NCBI RefSeq assembly: GCF_028207065.1
Contig: NZ_JAQLFP010000051.1
Span: 1-6,975 of the forward strand
Length of the DNA: 6,975 nt
Source: Collinsella aerofaciens
GTDB taxonomy: Bacteria > Actinomycetota > Coriobacteriia > Coriobacteriales > Coriobacteriaceae
Direction of reading: 5' to 3'
Translations under genes and position numbers: made by a program
Shown: positions 1-5,291 of the stretch, in pieces
Position numbering within the stretch: the stretch's first letter is position 1
How the letters are laid out: the number at the start of each line of letters is the position of its first letter
The notes under the pieces: generated by a model
What the model saw: the letters and a program-made list of their open reading frames with translations, nothing else
Told to the model about the DNA's origin: nothing
The model's database searches: none

Positions 1-2
1 TC

Positions 3-68
3 GATTGGGACAGGCAAGCCTTCGAGGCCGAGCGCAAAATGGATTCTAAAAAACACCTTGCCAAATAG
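3..68 (+). CDS. Possible C-terminal end of an unidentified protein (partial, cut by window edge)
   Basis: The third reading frame is open from the left edge to a TAG stop at 66-68 and would encode about 21 residues ending in KKHLAK. The tail is charged and hydrophilic (DWDRQAFEAERKMD, then lysines), as often seen at protein C-termini. The other two + frames give less protein-like peptides; one stops at 48-50 and the other runs on as an arginine-rich shadow. If real, the gene converges on the esterase at 175-1512. Too little is visible to suggest a function, and an intergenic origin cannot be excluded. Confidence 0.4.
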   Translation, partial: DWDRQAFEAERKMDSKKHLAK

Positions 69-80
69 GAGCGTCAGGGG

Positions 81-123
81 GCATGGGCAGGCGCAGCGCG
101 AAGCGCAAAGCGCCAGCCCATGC
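81..123. repeat. GC-rich inverted repeat between convergent genes
   Basis: GCATGGGC (81-88) pairs with GCCCATGC (116-123). After an A/A mismatch, GGCGC (90-94) pairs with GCGCC (110-114). Inside the loop, GCGC-GAA-GCGC (96-106) forms a further small hairpin. It lies between the convergent gene end at 68 and the esterase stop at 175. No run of T follows the stem on either strand, so it is not a classical intrinsic terminator, though it could still end transcription or protect 3' ends. Confidence 0.5.
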
Positions 124-174
124 ATGCCCGAGGACGTTTGCAAGACTAAACCCCGGTCCCCGCGATGGGAGGGC

Positions 175-1512
175 TTAGCGGTCGACCCTGGCCGACCACT
201 CCCAGCAGCCCACCGGCTCGCCGTCGATGAGTACGTTGCCCCCGTCGAAGTCTTGATAACACAGGTCGTTGAATTGGTGGATCCACACGCCGTGGTTGAA
301 CGTCTTCTTGGCCGAGCCGTCGGCCTCGCGATACACGCCGGTCAGGTCCTCGACATGGCTAAAGTAGGTGAGGTGCACGTTGGCGCCGGCATCGCGCAGG
401 CGCGCCGTGAGCGGCAGCACGGTCTGTTGCGGTGACACGAGCTCGTCGCCCTTGGAGTGCGTAAACCACAGCGGCGTCTTGGCGAGCGCGGCCACGTCCT
501 CGTCCGTGGCGTTGTACCACGGGGCGCAGCAGGGAAGGCCCGCGGCGAAGAAATCGGGGTAGTCGGCGCACAGGCGCAGGGTCATAAAGCCGCCGTTGGA
601 AAGACCGGCGACCACGATGCGGTCGGTGTCGATGCGGTCGGCATGCTCGGCGACAAACTCATCGATAAGTGCCTTGAGCACGGGGGAGTAGATGCTCTGG
701 TTGGAGTGACCAAGCTGCTCGACGCCGTTGTCCATCCAAAACGTGGGCGACTGCGGTACGAGCACCCAGGCAAAGCCGCCAAAGTAGCGCTGGATCTGCG
801 CCTGGCTGATGGCCGTCACGCGGTTGCCGATATAGGCGCGCGTGGCGCCTTCGCCCTGCGTGGCGCCCTTGCCCTCGCCGGCGCCGTGCAGATACACCAC
901 GAGCGGTGCCTTTTGGGGCACGGCCGTGGCCTCGGGCGCAAAGGGGTTGAAGCATGCCGAGTCCTCGGCCTTAAAGCTGGGCTCAAAGAAGCCGTATTCG
1001 AGCGCGATACCGTCGACGGCGGTCTTTTGCGTGTCGTTGCTCCAGCCTTTGAGCGCAGGGCAGATATCGCCACGGCAGGTGTCGAAGACCAGGCCGCAGG
1101 TGGGATCGTCGCCGTCGTTGCCGGGAAGAGCCGCGAGCTGCGTGATGTGCAACTGGTCATCGAGCATGCGCGAGCCCATGACGCCGCCTTCGATCTTTTT
1201 GGTCAGGCGCTGCTCGGCGACCTCGAGCGCCACATGGGTGCCCACGGCGAGCTTACGTCCGTTCTCGTCGCACGGATATGCGGCGAGAATGTCGATGTAA
1301 CCCACGGAGGGCGCGGCATGGTCGGCGCCGCGTTCCTTGCGCATCAGAACATCGCCCGAGCGCTCGTGACGCTCTACATATATATGGAAGGTGTTCGCGT
1401 CGATGTCGTTGGCGCGCACGGTGCAGGGCAGGTCGAGTACGACCTTGCTGATCCAGGGGCCAAAGTCGCCCAAGGTGGTGACGGTTGCGTAGGTACACAA
1501 TTTGAGTTCCAT
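175..1512 (-). CDS. Alpha/beta-hydrolase esterase with Ig-like N-terminal domain (S9/PHB-depolymerase-like), cytoplasmic
   Basis: Predicted serine hydrolase of 445 residues that probably cleaves carboxylic esters. Residues 1 to about 150 are beta-rich and resemble the Ig-like N-terminal domain of EstA-type esterases. Residues from about 200 form the alpha/beta-hydrolase domain: VVYLHGAGE (205-213) fits the oxyanion-hole strand, GLSNG (303-307) is the nucleophile elbow with Ser305, Asp356 in HSKGDE is the likely acid, and His407 in FNHGVW the likely base. The start was set at 1512 because AAGGGAG lies seven bases upstream of it; an in-frame ATG at 1569 has no such site and would add 19 unlikely residues. 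No signal peptide is seen, so the enzyme should act in the cytosol. It is divergent from the PTS permease and shares the operator-rich intergenic region with it. Substrate is unknown: acylated or feruloylated sugars are plausible, and a peptidase role is less likely. Confidence 0.85.
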   Translation of the reverse strand: MELKLCTYATVTTLGDFGPWISKVVLDLPCTVRANDIDANTFHIYVERHERSGDVLMRKERGADHAAPSVGYIDILAAYPCDENGRKLAVGTHVALEVAEQRLTKKIEGGVMGSRMLDDQLHITQLAALPGNDGDDPTCGLVFDTCRGDICPALKGWSNDTQKTAVDGIALEYGFFEPSFKAEDSACFNPFAPEATAVPQKAPLVVYLHGAGEGKGATQGEGATRAYIGNRVTAISQAQIQRYFGGFAWVLVPQSPTFWMDNGVEQLGHSNQSIYSPVLKALIDEFVAEHADRIDTDRIVVAGLSNGGFMTLRLCADYPDFFAAGLPCCAPWYNATDEDVAALAKTPLWFTHSKGDELVSPQQTVLPLTARLRDAGANVHLTYFSHVEDLTGVYREADGSAKKTFNHGVWIHQFNDLCYQDFDGGNVLIDGEPVGCWEWSARVDR

Positions 1513-1517
1513 GAGCT

Positions 1518-1526
1518 GTCTCCCTT
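1518..1526 (-). promoter_or_regulatory. Ribosome binding site of the esterase gene
   Basis: On the minus strand AAGGGAGAC precedes the ATG at 1512, with seven bases between GGGAG and the start codon. It decides the start in favour of MELKLCTYA over the longer in-frame ATG at 1569. Confidence 0.7.
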
Positions 1527-1560
1527 GCGCCGCGAATGCCTGGCATCTGCGGCAATACAA

Positions 1561-1576
1561 ACTAAACATGTTTAGT
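1561..1576. promoter_or_regulatory. Perfect 16-bp palindrome, candidate operator of the esterase gene
   Basis: ACTAAACATGTTTAGT is a perfect palindrome whose nearer edge is 48 bases from the esterase start codon. It shares the TAAAC/GTTTA half-site with the palindromes at 1641-1662 and 1880-1896. The size and position fit a dimeric repressor acting on the esterase promoter. No convincing -35/-10 pair could be fixed next to it. Confidence 0.6.
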
Positions 1577-1640
1577 GTAATCTAGAATTGAAGAATAACC
1601 AGATGAACTCGGTAAACGGCAAAATTGAACACGTCGTGAA

Positions 1641-1662
1641 CTACTAAACGTATGTTTACTAG
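1641..1662. promoter_or_regulatory. Imperfect 22-bp palindrome, candidate operator in the divergent region
   Basis: The 22 bases from CTACTAAAC to GTTTACTAG match their own reverse complement at 18 of 22 positions. The core TAAACG-TATGTTTA resembles LacI-family operators, which often carry AAACG half-sites, and repeats the motif of the two other palindromes in this region. It lies between the esterase and the permease and could serve either. Confidence 0.5.
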
Positions 1663-1673
1663 CTTCTAGCAGG

Positions 1674-1698
1674 GATTCTGTTGATGAGTTAACAGATC
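1674..1698. repeat. Small imperfect inverted repeat
   Basis: TCTGTT (1677-1682) and AACAGA (1691-1696) form a perfect six-pair stem with an eight-base loop. GAT/ATC extends it across a one-base bulge. It lies mid-region, away from both start codons. Function unknown; it may be chance in AT-rich DNA. Confidence 0.3.
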
Positions 1699-1784
1699 AG
1701 TGAGGTGTTCATCAAAATAAAATCCCACGTAAATGGCTATATATCAATAGAGGGTCAAAGAGACCATCTCCCGCCATTCAAATA

Positions 1785-1813
1785 CGTTCACCCCCGATTT
1801 CCTACCGTTCACC
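1785..1813. repeat. Two direct copies of CGTTCACC, 21 bp apart
   Basis: CGTTCACC occurs at 1785-1792 and again at 1806-1813, a 21-bp period equal to about two helical turns, so a protein could contact both on one DNA face. The surrounding 1616-1627 and 1823-1834 stretches also share the 12-mer ACGGCAAAATTG. Together these suggest repeated binding sites in the intergenic region, but none is diagnostic. Confidence 0.35.
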
Positions 1814-1854
1814 GGACTGTAGACGGCAAAATTGCCATAAATTCGGCGCTCCGT

Positions 1855-1896
1855 GTAAACTAAAGCCCGTAAACGTTCAGTAAACACCTTGTTTAC
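1855..1896. promoter_or_regulatory. Cluster of GTAAAC half-sites with a perfect palindrome, candidate operator of the PTS gene
   Basis: GTAAAC occurs at 1855, 1869 and 1880. The last copy forms a perfect palindrome, GTAAACA-CCT-TGTTTAC (1880-1896). The stretch 1868-1881 (CGTAAACGTTCAGT) matches 11 of 14 positions of the cre-type LacI/CcpA consensus TGWAANCGNTNWCA. The cluster ends 106 bases before the permease start, a sensible place for repressor or activator control. The cognate regulator is not encoded in the window unless it is the LuxR protein. Confidence 0.55.
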
Positions 1897-1911
1897 AAAA
1901 GCGTATCCAAG

Positions 1912-1979
1912 GGTCCGGCAACCGTAAGGGGTTATAGTCGCCGGGCCAAAGGCGTGCCTAAGCCCAAGGGGGCTGGCAC
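1912..1979 (+). promoter_or_regulatory. Two hairpins upstream of the PTS start (possible structured mRNA leader)
   Basis: First hairpin: GGTCCGGC (1912-1919) pairs with GCCGGGCC (1940-1947), one pair being G-U, and AACC/GGTT can pair inside its loop. Second hairpin: GTGCC and AGCCC (1954-1958, 1961-1965) pair with GGGCT and GGCAC (1970-1974, 1975-1979) around an AAGG loop with a two-base TA bulge. The second ends 11 bases before the Shine-Dalgarno. A leader role requires transcription to start upstream of 1912. A weak -10-like TTATAG (1932-1937) sits in the first loop, so the start site is uncertain. No RAT site of the BglG/LicT type was recognised. Confidence 0.4.
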
Positions 1980-2002
1980 ACGAAGATATGGGGAGGGGTC
2001 CC

Positions 2003-3430
2003 ATGGCAGTAGATAACAAGCAGATTGCCACCGATGTCCTCGAGCTCGTGGGCGGTGCGGAGAATGTTTCCGTTGCCACCAACTGCATGACGCGCCTGCG
2101 TCTGACGCTCAATGATAACAGCAAGGCCGACGTGGAGAAGATCAAGAAGGTCAAGGGTGTTCTGGGTTGCCAGTTTGCCGGCAGCCAGCTCCAGGTCATC
2201 ATCGGCCAGAACGTGCCCAAGGTGCTCGCCGAGTTCGTCGCCATCTCCGGTGTCAAGCAGGGTGAGGCCGTCAACGAGAACCTCGATGCTCCCAAGGAGA
2301 AGTTCGAGCTCAAGAACCTGCCCAATATCATCCTCGACTATCTGTCGGGCTCCATGACCCAGCTCATCCCGCTGCTCATGGCCGGCGGTCTGTTCCGTAC
2401 CATCGCGGCCGTCCTCGGCCCCACCATGCTCGGTGTGCTCTCGGCCGACGACCCGACCTATACGTTCCTCTACACCACGCTGTACGAGGCCACGTTCACC
2501 TTTATCCCCATCTACCTGGGTTATGCCGCGGCTAAGAAGCTCGGCGCCAGCCCGGTGCTCGGCATGCTGCTCGGTGGCGCCCTCATGGCTCCTTCCGTGG
2601 TGAGCGTCGCCACCCAGGAGGGCGGCGGAATCATCTCCGTCTACGGCATCCAGATCGCCGCTGCCAACTACCAGCAGTCCGTCCTGCCGATCATCCTTTC
2701 GGTGCCCGTCCTGTACTTCATCGAGAAGTTCTTTAAGAAGGTTATGCCCGACGTGCTGTCCACGGTCTTCACGCCGTTCTGCACCATGATCGTCACGATC
2801 CCCATTGCCTTCATCGTCCTCGCTCCGATCGGCAACGAGATCGGTACGCTGATCGCCAACGCCCTCTTCGGCCTTGCTGACCTTGGCGGCATCGGCATCC
2901 TGATCGTCATGGCCATCCTCGGCGCCTTCTGGCAGCTCTTCGTGGTCTGCGGCATGCACATGCCCGTCATCCTGCTCGCCCAGGTTCAGATCATCGCTGC
3001 CGGTTACGATCCCTTCGTCTTCGTTTCCACCAACTGCGCTATGGCCGCTGTCTGGGGCTGCGCCTTCGGTGCCTTCCTCAAGATGAAGAACCCCGACGAG
3101 AAGTCTCTCGCCATCGGTTACGTCATCTCCGCCATCGCCGGCGGCGTCACCGAGCCCGCGCTCTTCGGTATCCTCATGCGCTTCCGTCGCACCATGTTTG
3201 GCATGTTCATCGGCGGTGCTATCGGCGCTGTGTTCTCCGGCCTCATGGGTGTTACCTACTACCTCGCAGGCGGTGCCTCCAACTTCCTGGTCTTCACCAA
3301 CTACCTGCAGGGTGGCCAGATGAACACCGTCTGGGCTATCGTTGGTATGGCAATCTCCTTTGTCATCGCCGCTGCCGTCGTCTTTGTCTCCGGCTTCTCC
3401 AAGGAGGAGCTCGCCGAGATGGAGGCCTAA
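2003..3430 (+). CDS. PTS permease EIIBC, glucose/beta-glucoside superfamily
   Basis: Membrane component of the phosphotransferase system, importing a sugar and phosphorylating it on entry. The protein has 475 residues. Residues about 5-80 form the EIIB domain with the phosphorylation-site motif NCMTRLR, phospho-Cys28. From about 105 to 465 lies the hydrophobic EIIC domain, with SVLPIIL (226-232) and the substrate-binding GGVTEPALFG (380-389, Glu384). No EIIA domain follows, so phosphate must come from an EIIA encoded elsewhere. The ATG at 2003 was chosen over that at 1988 because GGGAGGGG (1991-1998) then serves as the Shine-Dalgarno. Codons are strongly biased to C/G endings (AAG, CTC, ATC), suggesting high expression. 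Where related permeases often have GLHW, this one has GMHMP (317-321). The substrate is not readable; beta-glucosides, sucrose, trehalose and amino sugars use relatives of this size. The adjacent glycosidase favours a plant-type glycoside. Confidence 0.92.
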   Translation: MAVDNKQIATDVLELVGGAENVSVATNCMTRLRLTLNDNSKADVEKIKKVKGVLGCQFAGSQLQVIIGQNVPKVLAEFVAISGVKQGEAVNENLDAPKEKFELKNLPNIILDYLSGSMTQLIPLLMAGGLFRTIAAVLGPTMLGVLSADDPTYTFLYTTLYEATFTFIPIYLGYAAAKKLGASPVLGMLLGGALMAPSVVSVATQEGGGIISVYGIQIAAANYQQSVLPIILSVPVLYFIEKFFKKVMPDVLSTVFTPFCTMIVTIPIAFIVLAPIGNEIGTLIANALFGLADLGGIGILIVMAILGAFWQLFVVCGMHMPVILLAQVQIIAAGYDPFVFVSTNCAMAAVWGCAFGAFLKMKNPDEKSLAIGYVISAIAGGVTEPALFGILMRFRRTMFGMFIGGAIGAVFSGLMGVTYYLAGGASNFLVFTNYLQGGQMNTVWAIVGMAISFVIAAAVVFVSGFSKEELAEMEA

Positions 3431-3470
3431 GGCCAAACCGTTCGGTCGCATAAGACCTCACCTACACGAC

Positions 3471-3508
3471 AGGGCCCCGTCAGGCGTAAGCCCGGCGGGG
3501 CCCTTCTT
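3471..3508 (+). terminator. Hairpin terminator after the PTS gene
   Basis: AGGGCCCCGTC (3471-3481) pairs with GGCGGGGCCCT (3494-3504), eleven pairs with one G-U. A small inner hairpin GGC-GTAA-GCC (3483-3492) fills the loop. The following TTCTT is a short, weak T-tract, so some read-through into the hydrolase gene is likely. Confidence 0.65.
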
Positions 3509-3546
3509 GCAAGGTAGACTGATGGAGGCGGGTGAGATTCGCCCGC

Positions 3547-3618
3547 GAGGGTTTGCCAAGCGCCGGGGGCTTTCGCGCGGGGTTATCGCGAAAGCCCCCG
3601 GCGGTTCGCAAATCCTTT
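3547..3618 (+). promoter_or_regulatory. Very long near-perfect hairpin just upstream of the hydrolase gene
   Basis: A perfect 17-bp stem joins 3561-3577 (CGCCGGGGGCTTTCGCG) to 3587-3603 around a nine-base loop. Pairing continues outward to 3547/3618 with only two mismatches and two G-U pairs, giving 29 pairs over 31 positions. It ends eight bases before the Shine-Dalgarno of the DUF4038 gene. There is no T-tract directly after the stem, only CCTTTAT overlapping its base. It could be an attenuator, an RNA processing or stabilising element between two cistrons, or a dispersed palindromic repeat. Confidence 0.7.
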
Positions 3619-3625
3619 ATCAAAC

Positions 3626-3632
3626 GAAAGGA
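3626..3632 (+). promoter_or_regulatory. Ribosome binding site deciding the hydrolase start
   Basis: GAAAGGA lies seven bases before the ATG at 3640 but only one base before the ATG at 3634. This favours 3640 (MSLGKLTANG). An open frame continues upstream to an ATG at 3532, but that extension would translate the long hairpin and has no ribosome binding site. Confidence 0.65.
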
Positions 3633-3639
3633 CATGCAG

Positions 3640-4953
3640 ATGAGTTTGGGAAAGCTGACCGCCAACGGTCGCCAGGACGGCTTTTTGTGCGAGGGCAAAC
3701 CGTTCTTCTGGTTTGCCGATACGTGCTGGAGCGCATTTACGAGCATCGCCGAGAACGACTGGGATTACTACCTGACCCGCCGTGCCGAGCAGGGCATGAA
3801 CGTGCTGCAGATCAACACGTTGCCGCAGTGGGATCGCTGCTGTCCCGACCTGGGCATTTGGCCCTATGCCAGCGAGGATGGCGTGCACTTTGATTGGTCC
3901 TGCCCCAACCAGGCGTATTGGGATCGTGCCGCCGCCATGTGCCGCGCGGCCGTCGAGCACGGCATTCGTCCGGCGCTCGTGCTCATGTGGTGCAACTACG
4001 TGCCCGGTACCTGGGGTGCCAAGATCGCCGAGCGTTGCGGTGCCGAGATTATGCCGCGTGAGGAGGTTCGCGCCCACGTTGCCCGCGTCGTCGAGAACCT
4101 GGGCGAGTTCGACCCCGTCTACGTGGTGGCGGGCGATACCGACTTTGCCGGCGACGAGGCGATCGCCTATTACGAGGACGCCCTCGACGAGGTCGTCAAG
4201 CGCGCGCCCGAGGCACTGCGCACCATGCATATCAACCGCGGTAACCGCACCATTCCGGCGCAGTATCTGGACCGTCTGGACTTTTATATGTTCCAGCCCG
4301 GCCACAACTACGAGGGCCAGCCCGAGGCATGGCGTCTGCCGCAGGACTTTATCGCCAACTATCCCAAAAAGCCGATGGTCAACTCCGAGCCTTGCTACGA
4401 GCAGATGGGTGCGTCGCGCAACGTCTTCTGGCGTTTTACCGCGCAGGATTGCCGCGCGAGCGTATGGTCGTCGATTCTTGCCGGCGCCAGTGCCGGCGTG
4501 ACCTATGGCGCACACGGCGTGTGGAACTGGCAAACATCGCGCAGCCAGGGTTCGGTCCTGGGCGAGGGCTTTGACATGCCCTTCCGCTGGCAAGAGTGCC
4601 TGCAGTTTGCGGGTGTGTGGGACTTTGGCGCGATCGAGCACGTGCTTGCCGCCCTAGGCGCTACGGCTGCCGACGATGCACTTGCCGTGGTTCCGGCGCA
4701 GGAGCTCCTCGACGACGCGCGCGAGTCCATCCGTGTGGCGCGCGTTGGCGATCGCATCGTCGCGTACCTGCCGCGTACCACGGCGCTCAAGTTTAAGCTC
4801 GACGGCGCGCGTGGCTGGACGGCGACGGTCCTCGACATGGAGGACAAGCGCATCGCAAAGCTGCCCGTCCGTGACAACGGTGACGGCACCGTGCGCGTGG
4901 CGCAGCATCCCTTTGAGCACGACGCGCTGGTGATCCTGGCCCCCGGGCGCTAA
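3640..4953 (+). CDS. Apiosidase-like glycoside hydrolase (DUF4038 / GH140-like TIM barrel), cytosolic
   Basis: Predicted retaining glycosidase of 437 residues. It opens with the family hallmark: a short substrate-facing strand (FLCEGKPFFWFADTCW, 15-30) followed by a barrel helix, then GMNVLQINTLPQW (52-64). Candidate catalytic residues are an acid in VAGDTDF (Asp166 or Asp168) and a nucleophile in MVNSEPCYE (Glu250), with the conserved TYGAHGVWNW (288-297) near the barrel end. Residues from about 345 form a beta-rich C-terminal domain like the one that usually follows DUF4038. The best-studied GH140 member removes apiose from rhamnogalacturonan II, but the Pfam family is broad and specificity cannot be inferred. 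There is no signal peptide, unlike many polysaccharide-degrading relatives, so the substrate must be imported, presumably by the EIIBC permease 209 bases upstream. It is probably co-transcribed with that gene by read-through, or has its own promoter; none was identified. Confidence 0.82.
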   Translation: MSLGKLTANGRQDGFLCEGKPFFWFADTCWSAFTSIAENDWDYYLTRRAEQGMNVLQINTLPQWDRCCPDLGIWPYASEDGVHFDWSCPNQAYWDRAAAMCRAAVEHGIRPALVLMWCNYVPGTWGAKIAERCGAEIMPREEVRAHVARVVENLGEFDPVYVVAGDTDFAGDEAIAYYEDALDEVVKRAPEALRTMHINRGNRTIPAQYLDRLDFYMFQPGHNYEGQPEAWRLPQDFIANYPKKPMVNSEPCYEQMGASRNVFWRFTAQDCRASVWSSILAGASAGVTYGAHGVWNWQTSRSQGSVLGEGFDMPFRWQECLQFAGVWDFGAIEHVLAALGATAADDALAVVPAQELLDDARESIRVARVGDRIVAYLPRTTALKFKLDGARGWTATVLDMEDKRIAKLPVRDNGDGTVRVAQHPFEHDALVILAPGR

Positions 4954-4992
4954 CGGCTCTTCTCCAACATTTACAACCCAGTCCCTTTCATT

Positions 4993-5060
4993 AGGCTGCG
5001 ACGGAATGGTTCCTGCATGACGGCTTCAAGCTGCCAAGGGGAGCCATTCCGTCGCACCCT
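4993..5060. repeat. Long inverted repeat, 21-bp arms (possible dispersed repeat or terminator of the hydrolase gene)
   Basis: The arms 4993-5013 and 5040-5060 are complementary at 20 of 21 positions if one G-U is allowed; the core is GCGACGGAATGG against CCATTCCGTCGC. The 26-base loop contains a further GCTT-C-AAGC mini-hairpin (5023-5031). Only TTT (5060-5062) follows on the + strand, so termination would be weak. The structure begins 39 bases after the hydrolase stop. It could act as its terminator or be a copy of a dispersed palindromic element. Confidence 0.65.
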
Positions 5061-5065
5061 TTGCT

Positions 5066-5104
5066 TACTCATTGGGTACTCATTGGGGACGTACTTAAAT
5101 GAGT
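5066..5104. repeat. Exact 11-bp tandem duplication with an inverted partner
   Basis: TACTCATTGGG occurs twice head to tail (5066-5076, 5077-5087). AATGAGT (5098-5104) is the inverse of ACTCATT in the second copy. It directly follows the long inverted repeat, and both may belong to one repetitive unit. No function can be read from it. Confidence 0.6.
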
Positions 5105-5205
5105 GGCAGTTGGGGGATACTCCTTGCCGAGTTGGAGCTTGCGCGCGCCCCTTCTGGGTCATGCGGCTCAAAATCGCGGCGTCATGCGGACGGCTGGGGT
5201 CGAAT

Positions 5206-5235
5206 TTGCAACATTTCGAACTTGGCTTCGATATT
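5206..5235 (+). promoter_or_regulatory. Weak candidate promoter of the LuxR-type gene
   Basis: TTGCAA (5206-5211) and GATATT (5230-5235) match the -35 and -10 consensus at four of six bases each, with an 18-base spacer, 56 bases upstream of the chosen start codon. The match is poor and could be chance; no better pair was found. Confidence 0.25.
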
Positions 5236-5291
5236 GAGATTGGTTCTTTATTAAAATGGTGTTCCGGACAACAAAGCGGGTGGGGGTTACC

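Larger units (their letters stand above)
4954..5291. other. Gene-free region between hydrolase and regulator
   Basis: This 338-base stretch holds the long inverted repeat at 4993-5060, the tandem repeat at 5066-5087 and the 5' region of the LuxR gene. Short open frames on both strands overlap the repeats, lack ribosome binding sites and have no recognisable domain. They are not called as genes. The mixture of repeats looks like an intergenic repetitive element or mobile-element debris. Confidence 0.6.

Noticed and set aside
7..16. GGGACAGGCA shared with the terminator loop at 6852-6861
   Set aside because: A ten-base match in two different contexts (a possible coding tail and a terminator loop), without flanking similarity, is too weak to call a repeat.
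81..123. Hairpin considered as a bidirectional terminator for the convergent genes
   Set aside because: No T-tract follows the stem on either strand, so it was recorded only as an inverted repeat.
457..1575. Open frame of 372 codons on the plus strand opposite the esterase
   Set aside because: It has no recognisable domain and lies fully antisense to a gene with a complete catalytic triad. No ribosome binding site was seen at its start.
1513..2002. CRISPR array or phage attachment site in the repeat-rich intergenic region
   Set aside because: The repeats are short, unevenly spaced and palindromic like operators. There are no regular spacers, cas genes, integrase or tRNA nearby.
1958..3451. 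Open frame of 497 codons on the minus strand opposite the PTS gene
   Set aside because: Its translation is almost entirely Asp/Glu/Gly/His-rich low-complexity sequence, the usual antisense shadow of a GC-rich, strongly codon-biased gene. The + strand product has clear EIIB and EIIC motifs.
3583..4641. Open frame of 352 codons antisense to the DUF4038 gene
   Set aside because: No domain is visible and the composition is shadow-like. The opposing + strand protein carries conserved family motifs.
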